The notes beneath the pieces were generated by a model. That model searched no databases, was not told where the DNA came from, and worked only from the letters and a program-made list of their open reading frames with translations. Both the position numbers and the translations under genes were made by a program. A stretch of DNA of 64,000 nt from Ramlibacter aurantiacus (GTDB lineage: Bacteria; Pseudomonadota; Gammaproteobacteria; Burkholderiales; Burkholderiaceae_C), in assembly GCF_016722895.1 (NCBI RefSeq), contig NZ_JAEQNA010000005.1, positions 248,001 through 312,000 of the forward strand, in the 5' to 3' direction. Shown here piece after piece: positions 1 through 7,380 of the stretch (its first letter is position 1; each line of letters opens with the position of its first letter).

Positions 1-455
1 GCGACCACGCCAGCCTCGAACAACTCGGACAGGCGCTGCACCGACTTCTCGTGGTACGCCACGTCCACCCGGGCCTTTGCCGTCTCGGACTGGGCGATTC
101 CGAAATCGGGCGACGCGAGCTGCGCGAGCACCGTGCCTCGCTGCACGGGCTGCCCCACGTCGACCGCGATCCGGTCGACCCGCCCGGCAAGGGCCGGCTG
201 AATGCGCTGGGTGCGGTCCTCGTTCCAGACCAGGCGGGCTGGCAGCTCGATCAGCTGCGGGCGCGCCGCCTGCGCGGCGACCACGTTCAACTGCTTCAGC
301 TGCGGGTGGCCGGGCTCGAAGGAGAGCCGGCTGCCGTCCATCACGGGCGGTGCGGGTGTGGGCGGCACCGCGGCGTGTTTGGCCGGGTCACCGCAGGCAG
401 ACAGCAGGACCATCGCGGCGGCGATGGGCAGAAGGCAGGCTCGGCGGGCGTGCAT
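1..455 (-). CDS. RND efflux periplasmic adaptor (CzcB/CusB-like), N-terminal part
   Basis: This gene runs off the left edge, so only about the first 151 residues are visible. It starts at the ATG read from 453-455. The product begins with a lipoprotein signal (basic start, hydrophobic run, LLSAC lipobox with Cys21), followed by a proline-rich linker. The stretch WNEDRTQRIQPALAGRV and then VDVGQPVQRGTVLAQLASPDF is the barrel-sandwich/lipoyl-like part of membrane-fusion proteins. Adaptors of this family bridge an inner-membrane RND pump and an outer-membrane channel, and the CzcB/CusB type exports metal ions. It lies 24 bases downstream of the TolC-family gene and is transcribed with it; the pump gene is presumably beyond the edge. 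The substrate cannot be read from this fragment. Confidence 0.85.
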   Translation of the reverse strand, partial: MHARRACLLPIAAAMVLLSACGDPAKHAAVPPTPAPPVMDGSRLSFEPGHPQLKQLNVVAAQAARPQLIELPARLVWNEDRTQRIQPALAGRVDRIAVDVGQPVQRGTVLAQLASPDFGIAQSETAKARVDVAYHEKSVQRLSELFEAGVV

Positions 456-479
456 GACGAGTTCCGTTCGAAAAGGGGA

Positions 480-1835
480 TCAGGGTTGGGCGGGGCTGGC
501 GCGCAGCTGCCAGCTGGCAAGCGCGCGGGCGTGGTCGGTACGTGCCGCCAGCTGTTCCAGCAACACGGCGCGCAGCGTGCGGCGCGCATCGATCAGATCG
601 ACCAAGGGCAGCGCACCACGGCTGTACGCCAGTTCGGCCAGGTCGGCCACGCGTCGCGCCCGCGGCACGATCTCGGCCTCGAAGGCGGCGGCACGGGCAC
701 GGGCAGCCTGCAGGTCCTGCGCCAGGCGGGCGGATTCGCCTTGCGCCAGGCGGCGGGTGCGGTCCAGTTCGTCCTGGGCCTGGGCGAGCTGCGCGTGCGC
801 GCGAGCGATCTCGCCTTCGTAGCCATAGTTACCCAGGATGCCGGCCAGTGGCATGGCAAGCCGCACCTCCATCAACGCGCGCGAGGTGCCGGGATAGTGG
901 CTCAGCGAGGTGCCCACGGTGACGTCGTTGCGGCGCAGGGCCTGGGCGCTCTCGACGGCTACCCGGGCGGCTTCCACCTTGCGCTGGGCTGCGCGCACAT
1001 CGGCCCGCTGGTCCGGGTTGACGCTGGGCAGCGTGTCCGCCTGTCCGGCCTGAGGCCAATCGGCGCGCACCGCCAGGGGCGGCGCGAGCCCGGACAGCTG
1101 GGCCAGGGCCAGGCTGGCGCGCTCGCGCTCAGCCTGGGCCGCCAGCCGCTCAGCGATCGCCCGCTGGAATTCGATGTCGGTGCGAACGGCGTCCTGCTGG
1201 GAAATGTCCCCCGCACGCTGGCGGCGCTGCGCCGCGGTGCTCAGTTCGCTGGCGCCCCGCTCCAGCGCTTCGAGTTGCGTGATGCGCTCCTGCGCTGACA
1301 GCAGCTCGTAGAAGGCCTGCACCGCCGCCAGCTGCTGCTGCAGGGCGACCTCGGACGCTTCCCACGCGGCAGCCTCGGAGACGTACTCGGCCGAGCGCAC
1401 CCGCAGGGCGCGCTTGTTGCCGCGCTCCAGGGTCCAGTCAAAACCGAGCTCCTTGTCGATGCGCTTGCCGCCCAGCGGCGAACCGGGACCGATGCCGTTG
1501 TTCAGGTCGATCGATCCGGCCTTGGCGCTGAACACGGGCGTGGGAGCGCGGTCGGCGGCCAGGACATCGGCTCGCGCAGCGGCCTGCAGGCGCCGCGCGA
1601 TCGAGACCTGGATGTTGTCGCGAGCCGCCTGCAGCACCGCCGGCAGGCCGAGGGTGGGCGTGGCGGCGCCAACAGGTGCCTGCGGCACGACGGAGGCGGG
1701 CAGGGGTTGAGACATCCCCGGGCCGGCGAACAGGCACAGCAGCGACAGTGCGGCGAGGCCGCGAATGCAAGCAGGGGCATGGGAGCCGCGCGCTGCCAGG
1801 GGCAGGCGCGGCGATCGGGACGACAATTCGGACAT
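480..1835 (-). CDS. TolC-family outer-membrane efflux channel (CzcC-like)
   Basis: This 451-residue protein has an N-terminal export signal (hydrophobic stretch around residues 24-42, ending near GMSQ). It is followed by the alternating helical and beta segments of outer-membrane efflux proteins, with long Ala/Gln/Glu/Arg-rich coiled-coil helices. It would form the trimeric channel through which the RND pump and the adaptor encoded just downstream expel their substrate. Length and composition fit the CzcC/CusC branch of TolC proteins. It is the first gene of the leftward operon and is divergent from the two-component system at 1906, with 70 bases between the start codons that carry the tandem box at 1860-1876. 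That arrangement suggests control by the neighbouring response regulator. Confidence 0.85.
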   Translation of the reverse strand: MSELSSRSPRLPLAARGSHAPACIRGLAALSLLCLFAGPGMSQPLPASVVPQAPVGAATPTLGLPAVLQAARDNIQVSIARRLQAAARADVLAADRAPTPVFSAKAGSIDLNNGIGPGSPLGGKRIDKELGFDWTLERGNKRALRVRSAEYVSEAAAWEASEVALQQQLAAVQAFYELLSAQERITQLEALERGASELSTAAQRRQRAGDISQQDAVRTDIEFQRAIAERLAAQAERERASLALAQLSGLAPPLAVRADWPQAGQADTLPSVNPDQRADVRAAQRKVEAARVAVESAQALRRNDVTVGTSLSHYPGTSRALMEVRLAMPLAGILGNYGYEGEIARAHAQLAQAQDELDRTRRLAQGESARLAQDLQAARARAAAFEAEIVPRARRVADLAELAYSRGALPLVDLIDARRTLRAVLLEQLAARTDHARALASWQLRASPAQP

Positions 1836-1859
1836 CTAGCGGCATTGCAGCGTCTCCAC

Positions 1860-1876
1860 CTGAAGCGAGCCTGAAG
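1860..1876. promoter_or_regulatory. Tandem half-site box CTGAAG-N5-CTGAAG, likely response-regulator operator
   Basis: Two identical hexamers CTGAAG at 1860-1865 and 1871-1876 are separated by CGAGC, giving an 11-base repeat period. The shared run is longer, CCTGAAGC at 1859-1866 and 1870-1877. Tandem hexamers with an 11-base period are the known arrangement for PmrA/QseB-like OmpR-family regulators (CTTAAG-type half-sites). The box sits 29 bases before the start of the OmpR-family regulator at 1906, in the divergent gap with the efflux operon. Autoregulation and control of the efflux genes are inferred. Confidence 0.5.
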
Positions 1877-1905
1877 CTGCCGCGCCTTGGCCACAACCAC
1901 CCGAC

Positions 1906-2559
1906 ATGCGACTGCTGCTGCTGGAAGACGACGACATCCTGGGAGAGGGCCTGCGTGACTTCCTGCGGAGCGAGGGTCACCGCGTGGACTGGTGCTGCGA
2001 CCTGGCGCACACGCAAGCCCTGCGCGACGAGCCGCTCGATGCCCTCTTGGTCGACTGGCAGCTGCCCGACGGCTCGGGCATCGACTGGCTGCGCGCCCGC
2101 CGCGCGCGCGGGGATGCCACGCCGGCCATCGTGCTGACGGCGCGGGACCGATTGCGGGACCGCATCGAAGGCCTTGACGGCGGGGCGGACGACTACCTCG
2201 TCAAGCCTTTCGCGCCCGAGGAGCTGCTCGCGCGGCTGCGCGCCGTGATGCGGCGCACCGCCGGAGCGGCGACGGACCGCCTGCGTCTCGGCGAGGTCGA
2301 GCTGGACTTGGCCGCGCGAACCGCCAGCTTGGCTGGCGAGGCCGTGCCCCTCACCGCCCGCGAGTGGGCGCTGCTGGAGGCCCTCGCGCGGCGAGCCGGT
2401 CGGATCGTCGGCAAGCAGGACCTGGAGCGGCTGGTGCTCGGATTCGAAGCCGAGATCGCCAGCAACGCGCTCGAAGTCCATGTCTCCGCGCTGCGCCGCA
2501 AACTGGGCCGGTCCCTGATCGAGACTGTGCGCGGCCTGGGCTACCGACTGGTGCCATGA
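1906..2559 (+). CDS. OmpR/PhoB-family response regulator
   Basis: This 217-residue protein has a receiver domain (residues 1-115) followed by a winged-helix DNA-binding domain (about 125-217). The acidic pocket is EDDD (7-10), the phospho-acceptor is Asp50 (LLVDWQLPDGSG), Thr78 is the switch residue, and the conserved Lys is Lys100 (YLVKPFAPEELLARLRA). The C-terminus ends ETVRGLGYRLVP, typical of QseB/PmrA/TctD-like regulators. It overlaps the kinase gene by ATGA, so the pair is translationally coupled. The direct-repeat box at 1860-1876 is a likely target. The divergent RND/TolC operon suggests a role in metal or drug efflux control, but the signal is unknown. Confidence 0.93.
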   Translation: MRLLLLEDDDILGEGLRDFLRSEGHRVDWCCDLAHTQALRDEPLDALLVDWQLPDGSGIDWLRARRARGDATPAIVLTARDRLRDRIEGLDGGADDYLVKPFAPEELLARLRAVMRRTAGAATDRLRLGEVELDLAARTASLAGEAVPLTAREWALLEALARRAGRIVGKQDLERLVLGFEAEIASNALEVHVSALRRKLGRSLIETVRGLGYRLVP

Positions 2560-3842
2560 GGAGCACCCCGTCGATTCGGGCGCGGCTATCGAGGACTTTG
2601 CTGGCCTGGTCCATCCTGTGGATGGCCGCCGTGTCGGGCGCTGTATGGCTGGCCGTTCAGCATGAAATCGACGAGCAGTTGGACGACCGGTTGGAGGCGG
2701 CCGCGGACATGCTCGGTGCGGTGATCCGGCGGGTGCCGATCGAGGGCTGGCGGGCCGCGGCCGAGGTGCCCGTGTCCGCGGAAGTCGACATTCCCTTCGA
2801 TTGGCAGCTGATCGATTCGGCCGGGCACCTGGTCCTGCGCTCGGCCCTGGCGCCCATGGAGCCCTTTCAGGCAGTGGCGCGGTTCGGGCTGGGCAGCGCC
2901 GGAGGGTGGCGGATCTTCGGCCGGATGCTCGACAGCGGGCACATCCTCTACGTGGCCCACGAGCGTCGCGAACGCCGCGAAGCCCAGTTGGAAGTGGCGC
3001 TGAGCGCATCCCTGGCCGCACTCGCGATGGCGCTGGTGGGGCATGTGTGGCTGCGGGCGCGCTTTTGGCAGGAACTGCGGCCGCTGCAGGCCCTGTCGGA
3101 GCGGCTGGCGGCGCACGACCCCGCCGAAGGGCCGCTGCGGCTCGGCCCGGCGCAACGGTCCGAGCTGGAGCCGCTGCAGCACGCGCTCGACGTGCTGTCC
3201 GAGCGACTGGCCGACCGGATACGGCGGGAGGCCGGATTCAGCGCGCACGCGGCACATGCCATGCGCACACCACTGGCCGGCATTGACGCGCAGATCAGCA
3301 TCGCCTTGCGGGAGGCCCCGACGACGCTGCAGCCGCGGCTGCAGCGTGTCCGCGATGCCGCCCAGCGCCTGCAGCACGTGGTCGCCGCCCTGCTCGGGCT
3401 GTTCAGGACCGATGGCGGCCCCCGTCGGGTGAGTTTGGAGCTCGACGACCTGGTGGCCTCGCTTCCGGGCACCTCTTTGGCCGTCGAGGTGCGGCGGCCC
3501 GCGCGTATCGAGGCTGACGCCGACCTGTTGACGGCAGCCTTGATCAACCTGATCGACAACGCCCAACGCCACGGTGCGCGCAGCGTGATGGTGAGCGTGC
3601 CGCGACCGCAGGTTCTGCGCGTGGACGACGATGGTCACGGCCTCGAGCCGGCACAACGCGAGAACCTCGAACGCGCCCTGGCCGAGGAGGACTACGAGGC
3701 AATGCCTGGGCTCGGGCTGGTGCTGGCGGACGTGGTGGCACGGGTGCACGGAGGCGACGTGGCGCTGCCGGTGACCGGCAGCGGCTTCAGCGTCGAGATG
3801 AGGCTGGCCGCGCCTGGCGACGAGGCCGTTCCCGGCGCCTGA
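2556..3842 (+). CDS. Sensor histidine kinase, partner of the adjacent OmpR-type regulator
   Basis: The ATG at 2556 overlaps the regulator stop codon, giving a 428-residue protein; a longer upstream frame would only read through the regulator gene. It has one transmembrane segment near residues 16-36, a periplasmic domain of about 120 residues, a second membrane segment near 150-170, and a short linker. The dimerisation/phospho-acceptor region has His234 in HAMRTPLAG. The usual Glu after the phospho-His is replaced by Ala, which is atypical. The ATPase domain follows, with an N-box (LIDNAQRHGA), a G1 box (VDDDGHGLEP) and a GLGL glycine box. It is organised like QseC/PmrB/TctE kinases. Confidence 0.9.
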   Translation: MRSTPSIRARLSRTLLAWSILWMAAVSGAVWLAVQHEIDEQLDDRLEAAADMLGAVIRRVPIEGWRAAAEVPVSAEVDIPFDWQLIDSAGHLVLRSALAPMEPFQAVARFGLGSAGGWRIFGRMLDSGHILYVAHERRERREAQLEVALSASLAALAMALVGHVWLRARFWQELRPLQALSERLAAHDPAEGPLRLGPAQRSELEPLQHALDVLSERLADRIRREAGFSAHAAHAMRTPLAGIDAQISIALREAPTTLQPRLQRVRDAAQRLQHVVAALLGLFRTDGGPRRVSLELDDLVASLPGTSLAVEVRRPARIEADADLLTAALINLIDNAQRHGARSVMVSVPRPQVLRVDDDGHGLEPAQRENLERALAEEDYEAMPGLGLVLADVVARVHGGDVALPVTGSGFSVEMRLAAPGDEAVPGA

Positions 3843-3875
3843 GACTTCCGGGCCGCCCAGGGCCTGCCGCCGCCC

Positions 3876-5045
3876 TCATGTGCTGGCTCCCCGTGCGTCG
3901 ACCCGCAGGATGCGGTCGATGCGGCCCTCGGCCAGGCCGCCGCTGACCGCGACCAGGTGGTCGTGCAGGTTGACCGTCGGGTCGCAGTGGCCCGGTATCA
4001 GCCACAGGTGTTCGCCCAGCGCCGGCAGCCGGGGCCCTACCAGGATGCCGTGCTCGTCGCCGCCGTTGCGAAAGCTCAGGCCGCCCGGCTGCCGTGCAGC
4101 GAGCACCGTGGGCATGCCCGAATCGATGCTGTGGCTCTTGTGGCCGGCATCGCAGACCGCGTGGGTGGCGGCCACGCTGATGACCTGCGTGCGCACGAAC
4201 AACGCCTGCTCGAACAAGGGCTGGGCCGGGTCGCGCTCGTTGGCCGCGTAGTCGGCATCCATGAACAGGAACGAGCCGGCCTGCACCTCACCGAAGGCGC
4301 CGCTGGCCGCCTCGCACACGAGCGTGCCGGTGCCGGCGCCGGTGACCAGCGGCACCGGCACGCCCTCGGCCTCGATCAGTTTGCGGGCCACCTGCACCTT
4401 CTGCACCACCGCGGCGATCGCCTCGCGCCGCTCGAGCGCCGCTCGCAGGTGCTGGGCGCCCCCGTGGTACGCCTGCAGGCCGGCGAAGCGCAGGGGCGCA
4501 TGGCGCCGGATCTCGTGCACCAGGGCGACCGCACGCGGCCCGGGCGGCAGGCCGCAGCGGCCCTGCCCGACGTCGATCTCCACGAACACGTCGATCACCG
4601 CGGGCACGCCGCCCGCCGCCCGCGCCTGGTTCATGGCCTGGGCCAGGCGGTGCACGCCCTCGCCGCTGTCCACCGCGATCGACAGGCGCCCGCCCTCGGC
4701 CGCGAGTCGGTGCGCGAGCGCCGCCACCCGCGCCAGCTTGACCGGCGCGATGACCTGGTTGGTGATGTAGATGTCGTGCACGCCGCCAGCGGCCATCACC
4801 TCGGCCTCGGCCGTCTTCTGCACGCACACGCCGCAGGCGCCGGCCTGCATCTGCAGCCGCGCCAGCGCCGAGCTCTTGTGCATCTTGGCGTGCGGGCGCC
4901 AGCGGATGCCGTGCTTGCGCGCGAACTCGGCCATGCGGTTGAGGTTGCGGTGCATGGCATCGAGGTCGACCACCGCGGCCGGCGTGTCGATCTCGGCGAC
5001 GCCGCGGCCCACCAGCTTCTTCAGCCGTTCATACGGTGTTCTCAT
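3876..5045 (-). CDS. D-threonine aldolase / 3-hydroxy-D-aspartate aldolase-like PLP enzyme (DSD1 family)
   Basis: This 389-residue fold-type III PLP enzyme has an alanine-racemase-like N-terminal barrel carrying the lysine motif RPHAKMHKS (Lys54) and the C-terminal D-serine-dehydratase-like domain. The C-terminal metal site reads PGHCDPTVNLHDH, with His353 and Asp355 spaced H-x-D. That spacing matches the divalent-metal site of D-threonine and 3-hydroxy-D-aspartate aldolases; in eukaryotic D-serine dehydratase the second ligand is Cys. The likely reaction is retro-aldol cleavage of a D-beta-hydroxy amino acid to glycine and an aldehyde. Its first 17 bases overlap the end of the phosphatase gene upstream, so the two are probably co-transcribed. 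The substrate is not determined. Confidence 0.85.
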   Translation of the reverse strand: MRTPYERLKKLVGRGVAEIDTPAAVVDLDAMHRNLNRMAEFARKHGIRWRPHAKMHKSSALARLQMQAGACGVCVQKTAEAEVMAAGGVHDIYITNQVIAPVKLARVAALAHRLAAEGGRLSIAVDSGEGVHRLAQAMNQARAAGGVPAVIDVFVEIDVGQGRCGLPPGPRAVALVHEIRRHAPLRFAGLQAYHGGAQHLRAALERREAIAAVVQKVQVARKLIEAEGVPVPLVTGAGTGTLVCEAASGAFGEVQAGSFLFMDADYAANERDPAQPLFEQALFVRTQVISVAATHAVCDAGHKSHSIDSGMPTVLAARQPGGLSFRNGGDEHGILVGPRLPALGEHLWLIPGHCDPTVNLHDHLVAVSGGLAEGRIDRILRVDARGAST

Positions 5046-5670
5046 CGGTGGCTTCGCGTTCCAGGTGTTGTGTGTCGGACCAGCCCACCACCGCCAGCTG
5101 CCCGCGCGACCAGAGCAGGCGATTGATGGCGCCGTTCTGCAGTTGCCAGGTGCGCGGCGTGTCCACCGCCTGGCCCGTGGCCAGGCGATACAGCGCGTCC
5201 AGCACGCCGCCGTGCGCGACCAGCACGATCAGCTCGCCGAGATGGCGCGAGGCCAGCTGGTCGACCGTGCCGCGCACGCGCTCGCGCAGCGCCAGCAGCG
5301 ATTCGCCGCCCTCGGGTGGGGTCCAGTCGGGGATGCGGCGCCGCCAGTGCAGGGCCTGCTCGGGCCAGGCAGCCTCGATGTCCTTGAAGGTCTTGCCCTC
5401 GAACGACCCGAAGCGTCGCTCGCGCAGGCCGGCTTCGGCGACCACCGGGGCGCCTGCGGCCCGGGCGATGGCTTCGGCGGTGTGCCAGGCGCGCATCAGG
5501 TCGCTGGCGTAGATGCAGGCGACGGGATCGGCGGCCAGCGCGCGTCCGACGCGTTCGGCCTGCCACCAGCCGGTGTCGTTGAGCGCGATGTCCAGCTGGC
5601 CCTGGATGCGCGCGTCCACGTTCCAGGCGGTTTCGCCGTGCCGAACGGCAATGATGCGCGTCGCTTCCAT
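5029..5670 (-). CDS. Histidine phosphatase family protein (phosphoglycerate-mutase-like)
   Basis: The start is taken at 5670 (MEATRIIAVRHGET), giving 213 residues; the longer open frame upstream has no family similarity. The catalytic RHG motif is at residues 10-12 with His11 as phospho-acceptor, Glu84 (LRERRFG) is the likely general acid, and the second histidine is His153 (VLVAHGGVLDAL). The family includes GpmB-type enzymes, CobC and many broad phosphatases acting on small phosphorylated metabolites in the cytoplasm. No cobalamin genes lie nearby, so CobC is not favoured. It overlaps the downstream aldolase-like gene by 17 bases. Confidence 0.88.
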   Translation of the reverse strand: MEATRIIAVRHGETAWNVDARIQGQLDIALNDTGWWQAERVGRALAADPVACIYASDLMRAWHTAEAIARAAGAPVVAEAGLRERRFGSFEGKTFKDIEAAWPEQALHWRRRIPDWTPPEGGESLLALRERVRGTVDQLASRHLGELIVLVAHGGVLDALYRLATGQAVDTPRTWQLQNGAINRLLWSRGQLAVVGWSDTQHLEREATDENTV

Positions 5671-5707
5671 GGGGCGCGATTCTAAGAAGGACGCACCGAC
5701 AGGACTG

Positions 5708-6331
5708 TCAGCGCGAGCCGCCGACCTGCAGGTCGACTCGGCGGGGTCCCGGCGGCGGATTCGGGAAACCCTGGAGCGCCGCCTGGAACAGGGCCGGGTA
5801 CGCGACCGCGTCGTCGAGCCACGGCCCTTCGTTGACGGCGCGCGTTTCGTAGACCACCTGGTTGTTCGACAGGTCACGCATCAGCACGCGCACCTCGCGT
5901 CGGTACCAGGGCGACTCGGCACGCGGCCAGAAGGGAGAGCCGAAGCCCAGGCCGACTGCGCCGCCACCCCGGCGTGCTCCGAGGCCCACGCCCCAGCCCC
6001 AGCCCCAGCCAGGGTCCCAGGGATCGGCCCACGGCGAGCGCATGCGCTGCAGGCCAGCCTCGACCTGGACCGAGTAGCGCGGCGAGGCGTCGTCCCGCCG
6101 CAGGCCCGCCTGGAACAGCGCCGGGTCGGCCATGGCCTCCAGCGCCGATTGCGCCGGTCCGCGCTGCGAGGGCAGCCACTCGAACCGATAGGTGGGATTG
6201 GCCGGCAGGGCCGTGAGCGCCGAGAAGGACTGGACCGAGTTGTCCATGCGGTAGCCGGTGGCGCAACCGGCCAGCAACGCGGCGGCGGCGATCAGCAAAC
6301 CGCCGGTCCAGCGCATCCAGGATCGTGTCAT
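5708..6331 (-). CDS. DUF4136-type lipoprotein
   Basis: This 207-residue protein begins with a lipoprotein signal ending LLAGC (Cys23). The mature part has the pattern of DUF4136 proteins: a TYRFEWLP-like segment, a variable middle and a C-terminal segment VYETRAVNEGPW. The middle carries an unusual Trp/Gly-rich stretch (DPGWGWGWGVGLGARRGGG, around residues 107-125) that looks like low-complexity, glycine-rich surface sequence. No function is established for the family. It is transcribed in the same direction as the phosphatase gene and ttcA but is separated from both by about 40 bases. Confidence 0.8.
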   Translation of the reverse strand: MTRSWMRWTGGLLIAAAALLAGCATGYRMDNSVQSFSALTALPANPTYRFEWLPSQRGPAQSALEAMADPALFQAGLRRDDASPRYSVQVEAGLQRMRSPWADPWDPGWGWGWGVGLGARRGGGAVGLGFGSPFWPRAESPWYRREVRVLMRDLSNNQVVYETRAVNEGPWLDDAVAYPALFQAALQGFPNPPPGPRRVDLQVGGSR

Positions 6332-6375
6332 GCAGGCTCCCTTGTTGCCGCGGCGCTGGCCCGTGGCCCGGCGCC

Positions 6376-7293
6376 TCAGAGACTCACGATCTGCAGGCCC
6401 GGGGCGGCCGGGGATGCGGGGAACTCCGGCGGATCGAAGGCCTTGTCACCGTCCTCGCTGGGGACGCCCGTGGCTTGCAGACCTTTGAAATCGTAGTGTG
6501 CGGTGTCGGCCAGATGCGAAGGCACGACATTTTGTAAGGCCGAGAACATGTTCTCCAGCCGCCCCGGGTGCTTTCGCTCCCACTCCTGGAGCATGGCCGC
6601 GACCTGCTTGCGCTGCAGGTTTTCCTGGCTGCCGCACAACGTGCAAGGAATGATGGGGAATTGCCGGTGGGCGGCCCAGCGCACCAGGTCTTTTTCGGCC
6701 ACGTAGGCCAGCGGCCGGATCACGATGTGGCGACCATCGTCGCTCACCAGCTTGGGCGGCATGCCCTTGAGCTTGCCGCCGAAGAACATGTTGAGGAACA
6801 GCGTCTGCAGGATGTCGTCGCGGTGGTGGCCCAGGGCGATCTTGGTGGCGCCCAGCTCGCCGGCCACGCGATAGAGGATGCCGCGGCGCAGGCGCGAGCA
6901 CAGGCTGCACATCGTCTTGCCCTCGGGGATCTTGTCCTTGACGATGGAGTAGGTGTCCTGGTTCTCGATGTGGAACGGCACGCCGATGCGACCGAGGTAT
7001 TCGGGCAGCACATGCGCCGGAAATCCAGGCTGCTTCTGGTCGAGGTTCACGGCCACGATGTCGAAACGCACCGGCGCCCGCTGCTGCATCTTCAGCAGGA
7101 TGTCCAGCATCGCGTAGCTGTCCTTGCCGCCGGACAGGCAGCACATCACCTTGTCGCCTTCTTCCACCATGCGGTAGTCGGCGATCGCCTGGCCCATCAG
7201 GCGGCACAGGCGCTTTTCCAGTTTGTGCGTTTCACGCTCGATCCGGCCGGGTCGGCCAGGGGTTTCGGGGGGTTCGATCCAGACGGCGCTCAT
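6376..7293 (-). CDS. ttcA: tRNA 2-thiocytidine(32) synthetase
   Basis: TtcA thiolates cytidine 32 of certain tRNAs, using ATP and a [4Fe-4S] cluster. The ATG at 7293 ([11 protein letters not shown]) gives 305 residues, the normal size. The PP-loop SGGKDS is at residues 54-59. The cluster-binding cysteines appear as MCSLC (Cys129, Cys132) and CTLCGSQ (Cys217, Cys220), and GHHRDD near residue 155 is the second signature of the family. It is divergent from the hybrid kinase gene at 7381, with an 87-base gap in which I see no clear promoter. Confidence 0.96.
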   Translation of the reverse strand: MSAVWIEPPETPGRPGRIERETHKLEKRLCRLMGQAIADYRMVEEGDKVMCCLSGGKDSYAMLDILLKMQQRAPVRFDIVAVNLDQKQPGFPAHVLPEYLGRIGVPFHIENQDTYSIVKDKIPEGKTMCSLCSRLRRGILYRVAGELGATKIALGHHRDDILQTLFLNMFFGGKLKGMPPKLVSDDGRHIVIRPLAYVAEKDLVRWAAHRQFPIIPCTLCGSQENLQRKQVAAMLQEWERKHPGRLENMFSALQNVVPSHLADTAHYDFKGLQATGVPSEDGDKAFDPPEFPASPAAPGLQIVSL

Positions 7294-7380
7294 GGGCCGG
7301 ATTGTCTCACCCGGCCTTGTCTTGTCATCTGATGAGCCATGTTTGCGGCACACTCGCCGGTTGCTCAGCCGGACCCTGCC

